From contig CALGNX010000011.1 in assembly GCA_937958265.1 (NCBI GenBank), forward strand, positions 62,001-126,000: a stretch of DNA of 64,000 bases, given 5' to 3'. Both the position numbers and the translations under genes were made by a program. This stretch comes from an uncultured Algibacter sp. GTDB taxonomy: Bacteria > Bacteroidota > Bacteroidia > Flavobacteriales > Flavobacteriaceae. The notes under the pieces were generated by a model. The model did no database searches. It saw only the letters and a program-made list of their open reading frames with translations, and had not been told where the DNA came from. Positions 43,653-52,453 of this stretch are shown in pieces (within the stretch, counting starts at the first letter, position 1; every line of letters starts with the position of its first letter).

Positions 43653-45302
43653 TTACCCATTCATTGATATTAAAAATTCCTCATTATTTTTAGTTTTCTT
43701 AAAGCGATCGTTAATAAATTCCATAGCTTCAACAGGATTCATGTCTGCTAGGTATTTACGCATTACCCACATGCGTTGCACAGTTACAGGATCTAGTAAA
43801 ATATCGTCACGTCGTGTACTCGACGAGGTTAAATCGATAGCTGGGAAAATTCTACGATTAGAAATTTTTCTATCTAGTTGTAATTCCATGTTACCAGTAC
43901 CTTTAAATTCTTCGAAAATTACTTCGTCCATTTTAGAGCCTGTTTCAGTAAGTGCTGTAGCGATAATAGTAAGCGATCCACCGTTTTCTATATTTCTAGC
44001 AGCACCAAAAAAGCGTTTTGGTTTATGTAATGCATTAGCATCTACACCACCACTTAATATTTTTCCTGAGGCTGGTTGTACAGAGTTATATGCTCTAGCT
44101 AAACGCGTTATTGAATCTAAAAGTATTACCACATCATGGCCACATTCTACTAGTCTTTTTGCTTTTTCTAGAACAATATTGGCTATTTTAACATGCTCAT
44201 GTGCTTCTTTATCAAAAGTAGAAGCAATAACTTCTCCGCGAACATTACGTTGCATGTCTGTTACCTCTTCGGGGCGCTCATCTATTAACAAAATCATTTG
44301 GTAAACCTCTGGATGATTGGCAGCAATAGCATTTGCAACATCCTTTAAAAGCATTGTTTTACCTGTTTTTGGTTGCGAAACAATCATGCCACGCTGGCCT
44401 TTACCTATAGGCGCAAATAAATCCATTATACGCGTGGATATAGTACTTTGACGCTCTGCTATATTAAATTTTTCTTGCGGAAACAAAGGTGTTAAGTGCT
44501 CAAAGGATACACGGTCTCTAACAACATCTGGGCTTTGGCCGTTAATTTTACTAACCTTAATTAAGGGGAAGTATTTTTCACCTTCTTTTGGAGGTCTAAC
44601 ATTGCCAAATACAGTATCACCAACTTTTAATCCAAATAAACGAATTTGCGATTGTGATACGTAAATATCATCAGGAGAGGATAAGTAGTTATAGTCTGAT
44701 GACCGTAAAAAACCATAGCCATCTTGCATGATATCTAACACGCCTTCACTTTCTATTATCGCATCAAACTCGTAGTCTGGTTCGCGGTAACGGTTACGGT
44801 TATCTTTGTTGCCTTTATCAACATTTCCACTTTTTTGGTTTTTATGTTGGTTTTTATTCTGTGGCCTAGGGTTTGGTTTTTTATTTTCTGTTTTAGGCCT
44901 AGGGTTTGGTTTGTGTACAGGTTTTTTTTCTTCTCTAGTTTGAGTCGTTTCTTGTTTAGCTTTTAAATCAGGTTTTGTAACTGTTTTTGAAGCTTCTTTT
45001 GAAACTGTTTCTTCATTACTGGAGCCATTATTAATAGAATTATCTTTAGGTTTTTCGCTTCCAATAGCTTTCTTAACGCGTTGTCTTGGCTTACGAACAG
45101 TTGGTTTAGTTTCCTTTTTGATTTCTGAAGGTATTTCAGCCTCTACAGTTTTCGCAACATTTGGCTCTGCAGCTTGTTGATCGAGTATTTGATATACTAA
45201 ATCTAATTTTTTCATTGAACGAAATTTAGGTATGTTCAATTTTTTGGCAATCTCCTGTAAATCAGTGAGTTTTTTTTCTTTTAGTTGTGAAATTTCAAAC
45301 AT
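43653..45302 (-). CDS. rho: Transcription termination factor Rho with extended N-terminus
   Basis: Rho is the hexameric RNA helicase that ends transcripts. The protein (549 residues) has an N-terminal Rho_N/SAP-like helix pair ([21 protein letters not shown], then [10 protein letters not shown]) and an unusually long, charged segment at about 50-180 rich in Lys, Pro, Asn, Glu and Arg ([17 protein letters not shown]). The RNA-binding CSD follows ([21 protein letters not shown]). The ATPase core has [10 protein letters not shown] near residue 310, [13 protein letters not shown] and [16 protein letters not shown]. Such N-terminal insertions are known in Bacteroidota Rho and may drive condensate formation. 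Length is otherwise full. Confidence 0.97.
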   Translation of the reverse strand: MFEISQLKEKKLTDLQEIAKKLNIPKFRSMKKLDLVYQILDQQAAEPNVAKTVEAEIPSEIKKETKPTVRKPRQRVKKAIGSEKPKDNSINNGSSNEETVSKEASKTVTKPDLKAKQETTQTREEKKPVHKPNPRPKTENKKPNPRPQNKNQHKNQKSGNVDKGNKDNRNRYREPDYEFDAIIESEGVLDIMQDGYGFLRSSDYNYLSSPDDIYVSQSQIRLFGLKVGDTVFGNVRPPKEGEKYFPLIKVSKINGQSPDVVRDRVSFEHLTPLFPQEKFNIAERQSTISTRIMDLFAPIGKGQRGMIVSQPKTGKTMLLKDVANAIAANHPEVYQMILLIDERPEEVTDMQRNVRGEVIASTFDKEAHEHVKIANIVLEKAKRLVECGHDVVILLDSITRLARAYNSVQPASGKILSGGVDANALHKPKRFFGAARNIENGGSLTIIATALTETGSKMDEVIFEEFKGTGNMELQLDRKISNRRIFPAIDLTSSSTRRDDILLDPVTVQRMWVMRKYLADMNPVEAMEFINDRFKKTKNNEEFLISMNG

Positions 45303-45455
45303 TTATAGCTTTTGAATATTTTTATTTGAATACTAACTTGTACTATTCGGAAAATAATTATTAAATCCTGAAGAATTAATCGCTTGTAAACGCGATTGTT
45401 GTGATTTATTACTGCAATAATACAACTTTATTTTATTTTTTAATATTAATTCCTT

Positions 45456-45463
45456 TATTTTTG
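45456..45463 (+). promoter_or_regulatory. Promoter -7 box for the DUF4293 gene
   Basis: TATTTTTG matches TAnnTTTG and gives a leader of about 25 nt to the ATG at 45495. This supports that start over the in-frame TTG at 45468. Confidence 0.55.
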
Positions 45464-45494
45464 CGCTTTGCTGTTTATTATTAGAAAGAACTAT

Positions 45495-45905
45495 ATGTTA
45501 CAACGTTTACAAACTGTTTATTTATTATTGGCTGCGACAGTTTCTGCAGGTTTTATATTTATTTTCCATTTATGGATAACAGACGCTGGCAAGGTTTTAT
45601 TTGCTAAGGATGTTTTGCTTTTTCTTTGTTTGTTCTTTGGTTCATCATTTTTATCTATATTAGCTTTATTTATGTTTAAAAATAGGCGGTTACAATTTGT
45701 ATTGGGACGGCTTAACATTATACTAAACTTTATTTTATTAGGCGTTCTCGTTTATCAATCACAAAACTTACCTGGAGAGACGGCGGTTTCAGAGAATGGT
45801 ATTGGGATGTTTCTTCCACTTGTTTCTATCGTGTTATTGGCATTAGCTAATAAGGCCATCAAGAAGGACGAAGATCTTGTAAAATCTGTGGATAGATTGC
45901 GATAA
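45495..45905 (+). CDS. DUF4293 membrane protein
   Basis: This four-span membrane protein (136 residues) begins MLQRLQTVYLLLAATVSAGF, the conserved opening of DUF4293, a Bacteroidota family of unknown function. Further segments lie at about 45-62, 70-90 and 105-125, and the C-terminus is short and basic. A start at 45468 (TTG) would add nine residues not seen in the family and would fall right after the promoter box. It is divergent from rho, a common pairing in Flavobacteriaceae as far as I recall. Confidence 0.9.
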   Translation: MLQRLQTVYLLLAATVSAGFIFIFHLWITDAGKVLFAKDVLLFLCLFFGSSFLSILALFMFKNRRLQFVLGRLNIILNFILLGVLVYQSQNLPGETAVSENGIGMFLPLVSIVLLALANKAIKKDEDLVKSVDRLR

Positions 45906-45927
45906 ACCTAACATCTTTATAGTGCGG

Positions 45928-45956
45928 AAACCCAAAGTGAAAGCTTTGGGTTTTTT
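45928..45956 (+). terminator. Intrinsic terminator of the DUF4293 gene
   Basis: AAACCCAAAG / CTTTGGGTTT arms with a 6-nt loop, then a T-run. Confidence 0.9.
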
Positions 45957-46028
45957 GTTTTTGTATATTTAAATAGTGCTTTAATTTAAGATAAAACGAG
46001 ATGTTCTAGTATATATTTTGCATAAAAA

Positions 46029-46088
46029 AAGCCTAGATTTATTCTAGGCTTGTTCATATTCTAACAAACTACATCATCAGATGTAGTT
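46029..46088 (-). terminator. Terminator and extra hairpin after the FKBP gene
   Basis: Two hairpins follow the leftward gene. AACTACATC / GATGTAGTT (46067-46088, 4-nt loop) comes first, then AAGCCTAGA / TCTAGGCTT (46029-46051), which is followed by seven T on the minus strand. The second is the likely terminator; the first has no T-run and may guard the 3' end. Confidence 0.8.
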
Positions 46089-46103
46089 TAAGCGTATGTT
46101 TTG

Positions 46104-46532
46104 TTATTTTATTTCAAGAAGTTCTAGCTCAAAAGTTAAATCTTGGCCTGCTAATGGGTGGTTGGCATCAACAATAATAGAATCTTCTTTTACTTCCGCA
46201 ACGCGGAATTGTACTTCTCTACCATTTTCATCTTTTGAGGCTAACCCCATTCCTACTTCTGGAGTCATTTCTTGAGGTAATTGTTCTTTTTTTACCTCAT
46301 ATAGCAACTCTTTTTGAACCTCACCATACGCTTCATTTACAGGTATGTTTATAATTTTTTTCTCGTTAATTTCCATTGCTAAAAGTCCTTTTTCAAAACC
46401 AGGTATAAGAGCACCTTGTCCTAGAGTTATTTCTAAAGGTTCTCTTTCTAGAGAGCTATCAAAAACTTGACCATTTTCTAATTTCCCAGTGTAGTGTACT
46501 TTTACAGTATCGTTTTCTTTTACTTGACTCAT
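46104..46532 (-). CDS. FKBP-type peptidyl-prolyl isomerase, SlyD-like
   Basis: This cytoplasmic protein (142 residues) isomerises peptide bonds before proline and may act as a folding helper. VKVHYTGKLENGQVFDSSLEREPLEITLGQGALIPGFEKGL is the FKBP domain, split by an insert-in-flap domain at about 70-120 (PVNEAYGEVQKELLYEVKKEQLP, then FRVAEVKEDSIIVDANHPLAGQ), as in SlyD and SlpA. There is no histidine-rich metal-binding tail. No signal peptide. Confidence 0.95.
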   Translation of the reverse strand: MSQVKENDTVKVHYTGKLENGQVFDSSLEREPLEITLGQGALIPGFEKGLLAMEINEKKIINIPVNEAYGEVQKELLYEVKKEQLPQEMTPEVGMGLASKDENGREVQFRVAEVKEDSIIVDANHPLAGQDLTFELELLEIK

Positions 46533-46594
46533 AAATTCTAATTTTATTTATGTTCGCAAATTTACAATTAATACAATTAAACTAGGTTGCTATT

Positions 46595-47101
46595 TTAGTT
46601 TTTTGGGTATCTAATAGGGAATTCTATAACTTCCAAATTTTCAATTTTTTTATTATTTATAGTAAATCTAAGCATGGTTCTAGTTTTATGAAACCCATGT
46701 TTTCCTGCAGCTCCAGGGTTCATATGTATAAGGTTTAGCTTTTTATCTGGCATAACCTTTAAAATATGCGAATGCCCACAAATAAAAAGTCTTGGCGGAT
46801 TTTGTTTAATAGCTTCACTTATCCGGTGGTTGTATTTTGGCGGATATCCTCCAATATGAGTAATCCAAACATCTACACCTTCGCACATAAAACGATTGTG
46901 TTCAGGAAATTCCAATCGGGCTTTAGAGTCGTCTATATTGCCATATACACCTCGTAAAGGTTTTAATGCTTTTATTGCATCGGTAACCTGTAAGTCTCCA
47001 ATATCCCCTGCGTGCCAAACTTCATCGGCTTGTTTTACATACTTTAAAATAGCGTTATCTATATAGCTATGTGTATCGGAAAGTAACAGTATTTTCTGCA
47101 T
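46595..47101 (-). CDS. YfcE/MJ0936-type metallophosphoesterase
   Basis: This di-metal phosphoesterase (168 residues) has the family motifs LLSDTHSYID (metal ligands), VWHAGDIGDLQV, GNIDD, ITHIGGYPPKY and ICGHSHIL, with the usual His/Asp ligand set. It probably hydrolyses a phosphodiester in the cytoplasm, but the natural substrate of this family is unsettled. Length is standard for the compact YfcE class. It is in line with, and 62 nt upstream of, the FKBP gene. Confidence 0.95.
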   Translation of the reverse strand: MQKILLLSDTHSYIDNAILKYVKQADEVWHAGDIGDLQVTDAIKALKPLRGVYGNIDDSKARLEFPEHNRFMCEGVDVWITHIGGYPPKYNHRISEAIKQNPPRLFICGHSHILKVMPDKKLNLIHMNPGAAGKHGFHKTRTMLRFTINNKKIENLEVIEFPIRYPKN

Positions 47102-47365
47102 TAAATTTTAACTGTTTAAAAATGAAATTGAGTAGTGGGTAAAGCTATATATTCTTTTTTACTGCGCAAGTGGTTTTTATTGTTTCTTGGCTAAAGTTAT
47201 TTTGAATTTAATCTTAATAATTAAGAGTTTCATGCTTGATTATGAAATTATTTATTATGATGAATATATTGTACTGATTAACAATTATTTTGATTAGTCA
47301 GTTTTCATTAAAAATTTAGTTATATATCTATAAAGGCTTAAATTTCTTATAAGTTTTTTTAATAA

Positions 47366-47430
47366 TTTATTATGTAAGCAGTATTTAAGGAATGCGTAAA
47401 TGTCGTTATCTTTACAGCTTACATAATAAA
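47366..47430 (+). promoter_or_regulatory. 14-bp inverted repeat flanking a promoter-like box upstream of truA
   Basis: TTTATTATGTAAGC (47366-47379) and GCTTACATAATAAA (47417-47430) are exact reverse complements, separated by 37 nt and spaced 51 bp centre to centre, close to five helical turns. Between them lies TATCTTTA (47407-47414), one base from TAnnTTTG. The right arm ends 8 nt before the truA TTG. It could be an operator pair, an RNA hairpin with a large loop, or a relic. The rest of the 47102-47438 gap shows nothing else. Confidence 0.5.
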
Positions 47431-47438
47431 GAGAAACA

Positions 47439-48182
47439 TTGCGATATTTTATTGAATTATCTTATAATGGCAAAGCGTATCATGGTTGGCAACGCCAGCC
47501 GGATGCAGTAACAGTTCAAGAGGTTTTAGAGACAAGTATATCTACAATTTTAAACACACCCATTGTTATCATGGGGGCAGGACGCACAGATGCTGGAGTA
47601 CATGCCACACAAATGTTTGCTCATTTTGATACGATTGTTGTATTTGAAGTTGCGCAATTAATTTTTAAGTTAAATTCTTTTTTACCTTTCGATATTGCAA
47701 TTCATAACATTTTTAAAGTAGTACCAGATGCTCATGCTCGGTTTCACGCTTTAAGCAGAGCTTATCAATACCGAGTTGCTGTTAAAAAAAATGTTTTTAC
47801 AAGCGGTAATTGTTTGTATATAAAGCATAATTTAGATATTGATAAAATGAATGAGGCTGCTAACATTTTATTTAGTTATAAGGACTTTCAGTGTTTTTCA
47901 AAAGTTCATACAGATGTAAAAACCTATAACTGTAATATTATGGAGGCTAAGTGGCTTGATAAAGGAGATGAGCTGCATTTTGTTATTAAAGCAAATAGGT
48001 TTTTACGTAATATGGTGCGAGCCATTGTAGGGACTATGGTCAATATTGGTTTAGGGAAAATGGAGGTTAATACCTTGCATGATATTATAAACTCAAAAGA
48101 TAGGAGAGAAGCTGGATTTTCTGTGCCAGCACAAGGTTTATATTTAACAGAAATTGAATACCCAAAAGAAATTATATTATAA
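47439..48182 (+). CDS. truA: tRNA pseudouridine synthase A (TTG start)
   Basis: TruA makes pseudouridine at positions 38-40 of tRNA. The protein (247 residues) begins with the usual RYFIELSYNGKAYHGWQRQPD, and the catalytic aspartate is Asp51 in GAGRTDAGVHA. FHALSRAYQYRV and FLRNMVRAIVGTMVNIG also match. The only start consistent with the family is TTG at 47439; no ATG is in frame before the conserved strand. Its stop abuts the ATG of the next gene exactly. Confidence 0.96.
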   Translation: MRYFIELSYNGKAYHGWQRQPDAVTVQEVLETSISTILNTPIVIMGAGRTDAGVHATQMFAHFDTIVVFEVAQLIFKLNSFLPFDIAIHNIFKVVPDAHARFHALSRAYQYRVAVKKNVFTSGNCLYIKHNLDIDKMNEAANILFSYKDFQCFSKVHTDVKTYNCNIMEAKWLDKGDELHFVIKANRFLRNMVRAIVGTMVNIGLGKMEVNTLHDIINSKDRREAGFSVPAQGLYLTEIEYPKEIIL

Positions 48183-49952
48183 ATGGATAATAAGAAAGAT
48201 AGCATATTTGATTTTAAACTTTTTAAACGTCTTTTTAAATTTATAAAACCATACAAGGCAGTTTTTTTCGGCTTAGTATTTTTAGTTGTTTTATTAGCTT
48301 TTTTTAGTGCGGCAACTCCTTACATAACCAAATATGCTATTGATGATAGTATAACAAATCGAATTGAAAAAGATTTTTTATTTTACATTATATTAATGCT
48401 AGTAGTGTTAGTAGTACAAACTGTTTTTCAATTGCTATTTATATATTATTCTGCTTGGTTAGGGCAGAATTTAGTGCAAGACGTGCGTGTAAAACTTTTC
48501 GATCATCTACTACGTTTTAAAATGAAGTATTATGATAACTCTTCTGTTGGGTTATTGATAACGCGTGCTGTTACCGATATGGAGCGCATTGCAGATATTT
48601 TTGGACAAGGCTTATTTATGATTTTTAAAGATTTATTAACCATGGCAGTGGTTTTTGGAGTTATGATTTTTTTAAATGTAAGGTTAAGTTTTATTGTATT
48701 AATAATGATGCCACTGTTGCTTTATGCAACACGAATTTTCCAAAAGTATATGAAAAAAGCTTTTGAGGCAGTTCGTACAGAAGTATCTAATTTAAACAGC
48801 TTTGTACAAGAGCGTTTAACAGGAATGAAAATTTTACAGTTGTTTACGCGTGAAGATTTGGAACTTAAAAATTTTAAAGCTATAAATGAGCGCCACAAAA
48901 AGGGATGGATTAAAACAGTTTGGTACAACTCTATATTTTTTCCTTTAGCAGATTTGTCATCTTCTATTACCATAGGTTTAGTTGCTTGGTATGGTGGTTT
49001 AAATGTTATCTTAGAAAATAGTACTGTTACTCAAGGCGACTTAATCGCCTTTATAATGTTTGTACCTATGTTATTTAGACCATTACGCCAAATTGCAGAT
49101 AAATTTAATACGCTACAAATGGGTATGGTTGCTGCTACTCGTGTTTTTAAAATAATAGATACAACTTCCCAAATTAGCGATTCGGGTACACAGGTTGCCA
49201 AAGCTTTTAATGGCGATATTATGTTCGAAAAGGTTTATTTTAGCTATGTTGAAGATGAAAAAGTACTTAAGGGTATTTCTTTTAATGTTAAAGCAGGAAA
49301 TACTGTAGCTATAGTAGGTGCTACCGGCGCAGGAAAATCTACCATTATTAATTTATTAAATCGTTTTTATGAAATTGATGAAGGTGTTATTTCTGTGGAT
49401 AACGTTGATATTAAAGATGTTACTTTAGCATCATTACGAACACAAATAGCTGTTGTTTTACAAGATGTGTTTTTATTTGCAGATACTATTTTAAACAATA
49501 TTACCTTAAATAATCCAAAAATTACAAAAGAACATGTTTATCAGGCAGCTAAAGATATAGGTATTCATGATTTTATTATGACTTTACCAGGAGGCTATCT
49601 ATATAATGTAAAAGAGCGTGGTGTTATGTTGTCTTCTGGCCAACGGCAATTAATATCTTTTTTAAGGGCCTATGTTACAAACCCGAGTATTTTGGTTTTG
49701 GATGAAGCCACAAGTTCGGTAGATTCCTATTCTGAACAACTTATACAAAATGCTACAGACAGGATTACTAAAGGAAGAACATCAATTATTATAGCCCATC
49801 GTTTGGCAACAATAAGAAAAGCCGATAAAATTATTGTAATGGATGCCGGAAAAATTGTAGAACAGGGTACTCATAACGAATTACTGAAAAAAGAAAATGG
49901 GTATTACAGAAATTTGTATGAGGTTCAATTTTCACAAGGGGAGGTAGCTTAG
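48183..49952 (+). CDS. MsbA-like ABC exporter (fused permease and ATPase)
   Basis: This half-size exporter (589 residues) has six membrane segments in the first 320 residues, then the nucleotide-binding domain with Walker A GATGAGKST (near 380), Q-loop, signature LSSGQRQL (near 480), Walker B ILVLDEATSSVDS and switch histidine IIIAHRL. MsbA relatives flip lipid A or other lipids and drugs; the cargo here is unknown. The start follows the truA stop without a gap, so translation is probably coupled. The gene converges on cdaA with no clear terminator between. Confidence 0.95.
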   Translation: MDNKKDSIFDFKLFKRLFKFIKPYKAVFFGLVFLVVLLAFFSAATPYITKYAIDDSITNRIEKDFLFYIILMLVVLVVQTVFQLLFIYYSAWLGQNLVQDVRVKLFDHLLRFKMKYYDNSSVGLLITRAVTDMERIADIFGQGLFMIFKDLLTMAVVFGVMIFLNVRLSFIVLIMMPLLLYATRIFQKYMKKAFEAVRTEVSNLNSFVQERLTGMKILQLFTREDLELKNFKAINERHKKGWIKTVWYNSIFFPLADLSSSITIGLVAWYGGLNVILENSTVTQGDLIAFIMFVPMLFRPLRQIADKFNTLQMGMVAATRVFKIIDTTSQISDSGTQVAKAFNGDIMFEKVYFSYVEDEKVLKGISFNVKAGNTVAIVGATGAGKSTIINLLNRFYEIDEGVISVDNVDIKDVTLASLRTQIAVVLQDVFLFADTILNNITLNNPKITKEHVYQAAKDIGIHDFIMTLPGGYLYNVKERGVMLSSGQRQLISFLRAYVTNPSILVLDEATSSVDSYSEQLIQNATDRITKGRTSIIIAHRLATIRKADKIIVMDAGKIVEQGTHNELLKKENGYYRNLYEVQFSQGEVA

Positions 49953-49980
49953 CAAATTTTTGGAAATATTAAAATTCGTG

Positions 49981-50766
49981 TTATCCTAAATCTCTTTTTA
50001 GCATTAAATTGAGTTCTGTGGTATTTTTATAAACTATAAATTCACCGTCTTTAAAATAAGAAATATGTCCTGTTTCTTCACTTACAGCTAATGCTAAGGC
50101 ATCCGTTTTTTCGGTAACTCCTATAGCAGCTCTATGGCGCAAGCCAAAACGTTTCGGGATGTTTTTTTCATTATTTACGGGAAGAATAACACGTGTGGCT
50201 TTAACAATATTATTATTTACAACAATGGCACCGTCGTGTAGCGGACTATTCTTAAAAAAAATACTTTCTATAATTGGTTGGGTAACTTTAATATTCATTT
50301 CGTCTCCAGATTGGGATAAAAAATCTAAATTATTATTACGCTCAAAAACTATTAAAGCTCCGGTTTTAGATGCAGACATTTTAGCACAAGCAGAAATTAC
50401 AGCATCAATATCTGTACTGTTATTAGTTTCGGTTTTCAAGAAACTAAATTTTTGAAAAAACTCACGCCTTCTGCCAAAATTTGTGGAGCCTACCATTAAT
50501 AAAAATTTTCTAATCTCCGGCTGAAAAACAACTATTAATGCAATAATACCCACCTTCATGAAGCCACCAAAAAGTCCTGTTAACAACTCCATGTTCAGAA
50601 AATCGGTAAGGCGCCAGGCGCCATAAATTATAATTATTCCAATAAAAATATTAATTGCAACAGTACCTTTAATTAACTTATAGGCATAGTATAGCAGTAG
50701 TGCCACTAAAAAAACATCTACAAAATCTTTAAAATCTAAATTTATAATATCGTTTAAAATATCCAA
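49981..50766 (-). CDS. cdaA: Diadenylate cyclase CdaA (TTG start)
   Basis: CdaA makes cyclic di-AMP from two ATP. The protein (261 residues) has three membrane segments in the first 90 residues and the DAC domain after, with the catalytic DGA in SPLHDGAIVVNN and RHR in FGLRHRAAIGVTE. The protein starts at TTG (50766), giving MDILNDIINLDFKDF. It lies 169 nt downstream of folP, as is usual in Bacteroidota. The CdaR regulator and GlmM partner of Firmicutes are absent here, so control is probably different. Confidence 0.96.
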   Translation of the reverse strand: MDILNDIINLDFKDFVDVFLVALLLYYAYKLIKGTVAINIFIGIIIIYGAWRLTDFLNMELLTGLFGGFMKVGIIALIVVFQPEIRKFLLMVGSTNFGRRREFFQKFSFLKTETNNSTDIDAVISACAKMSASKTGALIVFERNNNLDFLSQSGDEMNIKVTQPIIESIFFKNSPLHDGAIVVNNNIVKATRVILPVNNEKNIPKRFGLRHRAAIGVTEKTDALALAVSEETGHISYFKDGEFIVYKNTTELNLMLKRDLG

Positions 50767-50935
50767 TACAATTTGTTTTTTGTAAATTTAATAAAAAAGT
50801 GGTAAGCTTAAATTACATCATTAAAAGACACCATGTTTTTTCTACCTTATAAGCATAGTACACCTATAACTTGCCTGTTGCGTTTTCTTTAAAAATGGAT
50901 AAAAAATTAATAAAACAGATATTATTTTAGTCATG

Positions 50936-51760
50936 TTAACAACGCAATGCTTCCATTAATGCAACACTCTCCATAGCTGCTTTAACATCGTGTACTCTTA
51001 AAATAGAAGCACCTTTTTGTAAGGCTACAGTATTTAAAATTGAAGTGCCATTTAGTGCTTCTTTAGCCGTTGTATTTAAAGTTTTGTAAATCATAGATTT
51101 TCTTGAGACACCAATAAGCAAAGGTTTTTCAAGCATTTTAAAAACTTGCAAGTTATTTAATATTTTAAAATTCTGTTTTAAATTTTTAGCAAAACCAAAA
51201 CCAGGATCTATAATAACATCTGTTATACCTAGGGCCTTTGCAGCAGCCATACGTTCAGAAAAATAAAATAAAATATCTTTTAGTAAATTATCATATTCTG
51301 TTTGTTGTTGCATGGTTTTAGGGTTGCCTCTCATGTGCATCATAATATAAGGCACATTTAATTTAGCAACAGTTTCTAACATTTTCTCATCCAATAACCC
51401 TGCAGAAATATCATTAATTACACAGGCGCCAGCATCAATACAGGCTTTAGCAACATGACTTCTAAAAGTGTCGATAGATAATAATGCTTTAGGAAAGGCT
51501 TTTAAAATTAGATTTACAATAGGTACAATACGATTTAGTTCCTCATCTTCAGTAACATAATCGGCATTTGGCCTAGAGCTATATGCGCCAACATCAATAA
51601 AAGTAGCGCCTTCGTTAAGCATGCGTTCAACATGGTTTAAAATCTCACTTGCGTTTTTATGCGCCCCACCATCATAAAACGAATCTGGAGTAATATTTAA
51701 AATTCCCATTACCTTAGGTACTCCCAAATTAATAAGTTCGCCTTTACAATTAATAGTCAT
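50936..51760 (-). CDS. folP: Dihydropteroate synthase
   Basis: FolP joins p-aminobenzoate to dihydropterin pyrophosphate in folate synthesis. The protein (274 residues) is a TIM barrel with the first signature VMGILNITPDSFYDGG (near 14-30), then FIDVGAYSSRP, LLSIDTFRSHVAKACIDAGA, CVINDISAG and IIDPGFGFAKN. Near the C-terminus are LIGVSRKS and ILRVHDVKAAMES. All substrate-binding loops appear intact. It is transcribed together with, or just before, cdaA. Confidence 0.97.
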   Translation of the reverse strand: MTINCKGELINLGVPKVMGILNITPDSFYDGGAHKNASEILNHVERMLNEGATFIDVGAYSSRPNADYVTEDEELNRIVPIVNLILKAFPKALLSIDTFRSHVAKACIDAGACVINDISAGLLDEKMLETVAKLNVPYIMMHMRGNPKTMQQQTEYDNLLKDILFYFSERMAAAKALGITDVIIDPGFGFAKNLKQNFKILNNLQVFKMLEKPLLIGVSRKSMIYKTLNTTAKEALNGTSILNTVALQKGASILRVHDVKAAMESVALMEALRC

Positions 51761-51907
51761 AATCTTAAAAATTCTATTTTTTTAATATTAAATCTCAAAC
51801 CTAAAACATTAAAATCGTAACATCAAACTAAGGGGTAAAAACTTTAAACCTTAAACTTTTGAAGTTTAAACAATTTAAGCGAAATTTACACAAAATACAA
51901 TTTATAG

Positions 51908-52453
51908 ATGCAAGATACTTCCAAAGAATACGATGCTATAATAGAGCGCTGCAAAAGTTTATTTGTTAATAAAATGACAGATTATGGAAGTGCATGGAGA
52001 ATACTTAGGTTACCCTCATTAACCGATCAAATTTTTATAAAAGCACAGCGCATAAGAGGCTTGCAGAAAAATAAAGTACGTAAGGTTAACGAGGGGCAGG
52101 AAAGTGAATTTATAGGTATTATTAATTATTGTATAATGGCGCTTATTCAATTGCAAAAAGGCGTTGTAGAACAACCAGATATGGCTCTAGAAGAAGCAAC
52201 ACAATTGTATCAAGAAAAAGTGTTGCTTACAAAACAACTTATGGAAAATAAGAATCATGATTATGGGGAGGCTTGGCGCGATATGCGTGTAAGTAGTTTA
52301 ACAGATTTAATTTTACAAAAATTACTTAGAGTAAAACAAATTGAAAACAATAGTGGCAGAACTTTGGTGAGTGAGGGTATTGATGCCAATTATCAAGACA
52401 TGATTAATTATGCCATTTTTGCAATGATTCATTTAAATAAAAATAACTCATGA
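51908..52453 (+). CDS. DUF1599 protein with internal duplication
   Basis: The protein (181 residues) consists of two similar halves. NKMTDYGSAWRILRLPSLTD, then EFIGIINYCIMALIQL, in the first half corresponds to NKNHDYGEAWRDMRVSSLTD, then QDMINYAIFAMIHL, in the second. This is DUF1599, also called nucleotide modification associated domain 1, a helical family related to MazG-like nucleotide pyrophosphohydrolases by name only; function is uncertain. It is transcribed with the DoxX-like gene, whose ATG overlaps its stop by 4 nt. Confidence 0.88.
   Translation: MQDTSKEYDAIIERCKSLFVNKMTDYGSAWRILRLPSLTDQIFIKAQRIRGLQKNKVRKVNEGQESEFIGIINYCIMALIQLQKGVVEQPDMALEEATQLYQEKVLLTKQLMENKNHDYGEAWRDMRVSSLTDLILQKLLRVKQIENNSGRTLVSEGIDANYQDMINYAIFAMIHLNKNNS

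Noticed and set aside
51845-51875. AAACTT-TTG-AAGTTT inverted repeat between folP and the DUF1599 gene
   Set aside because: Short, AT-rich and within the range expected by chance; no T-run or promoter relation could be shown.
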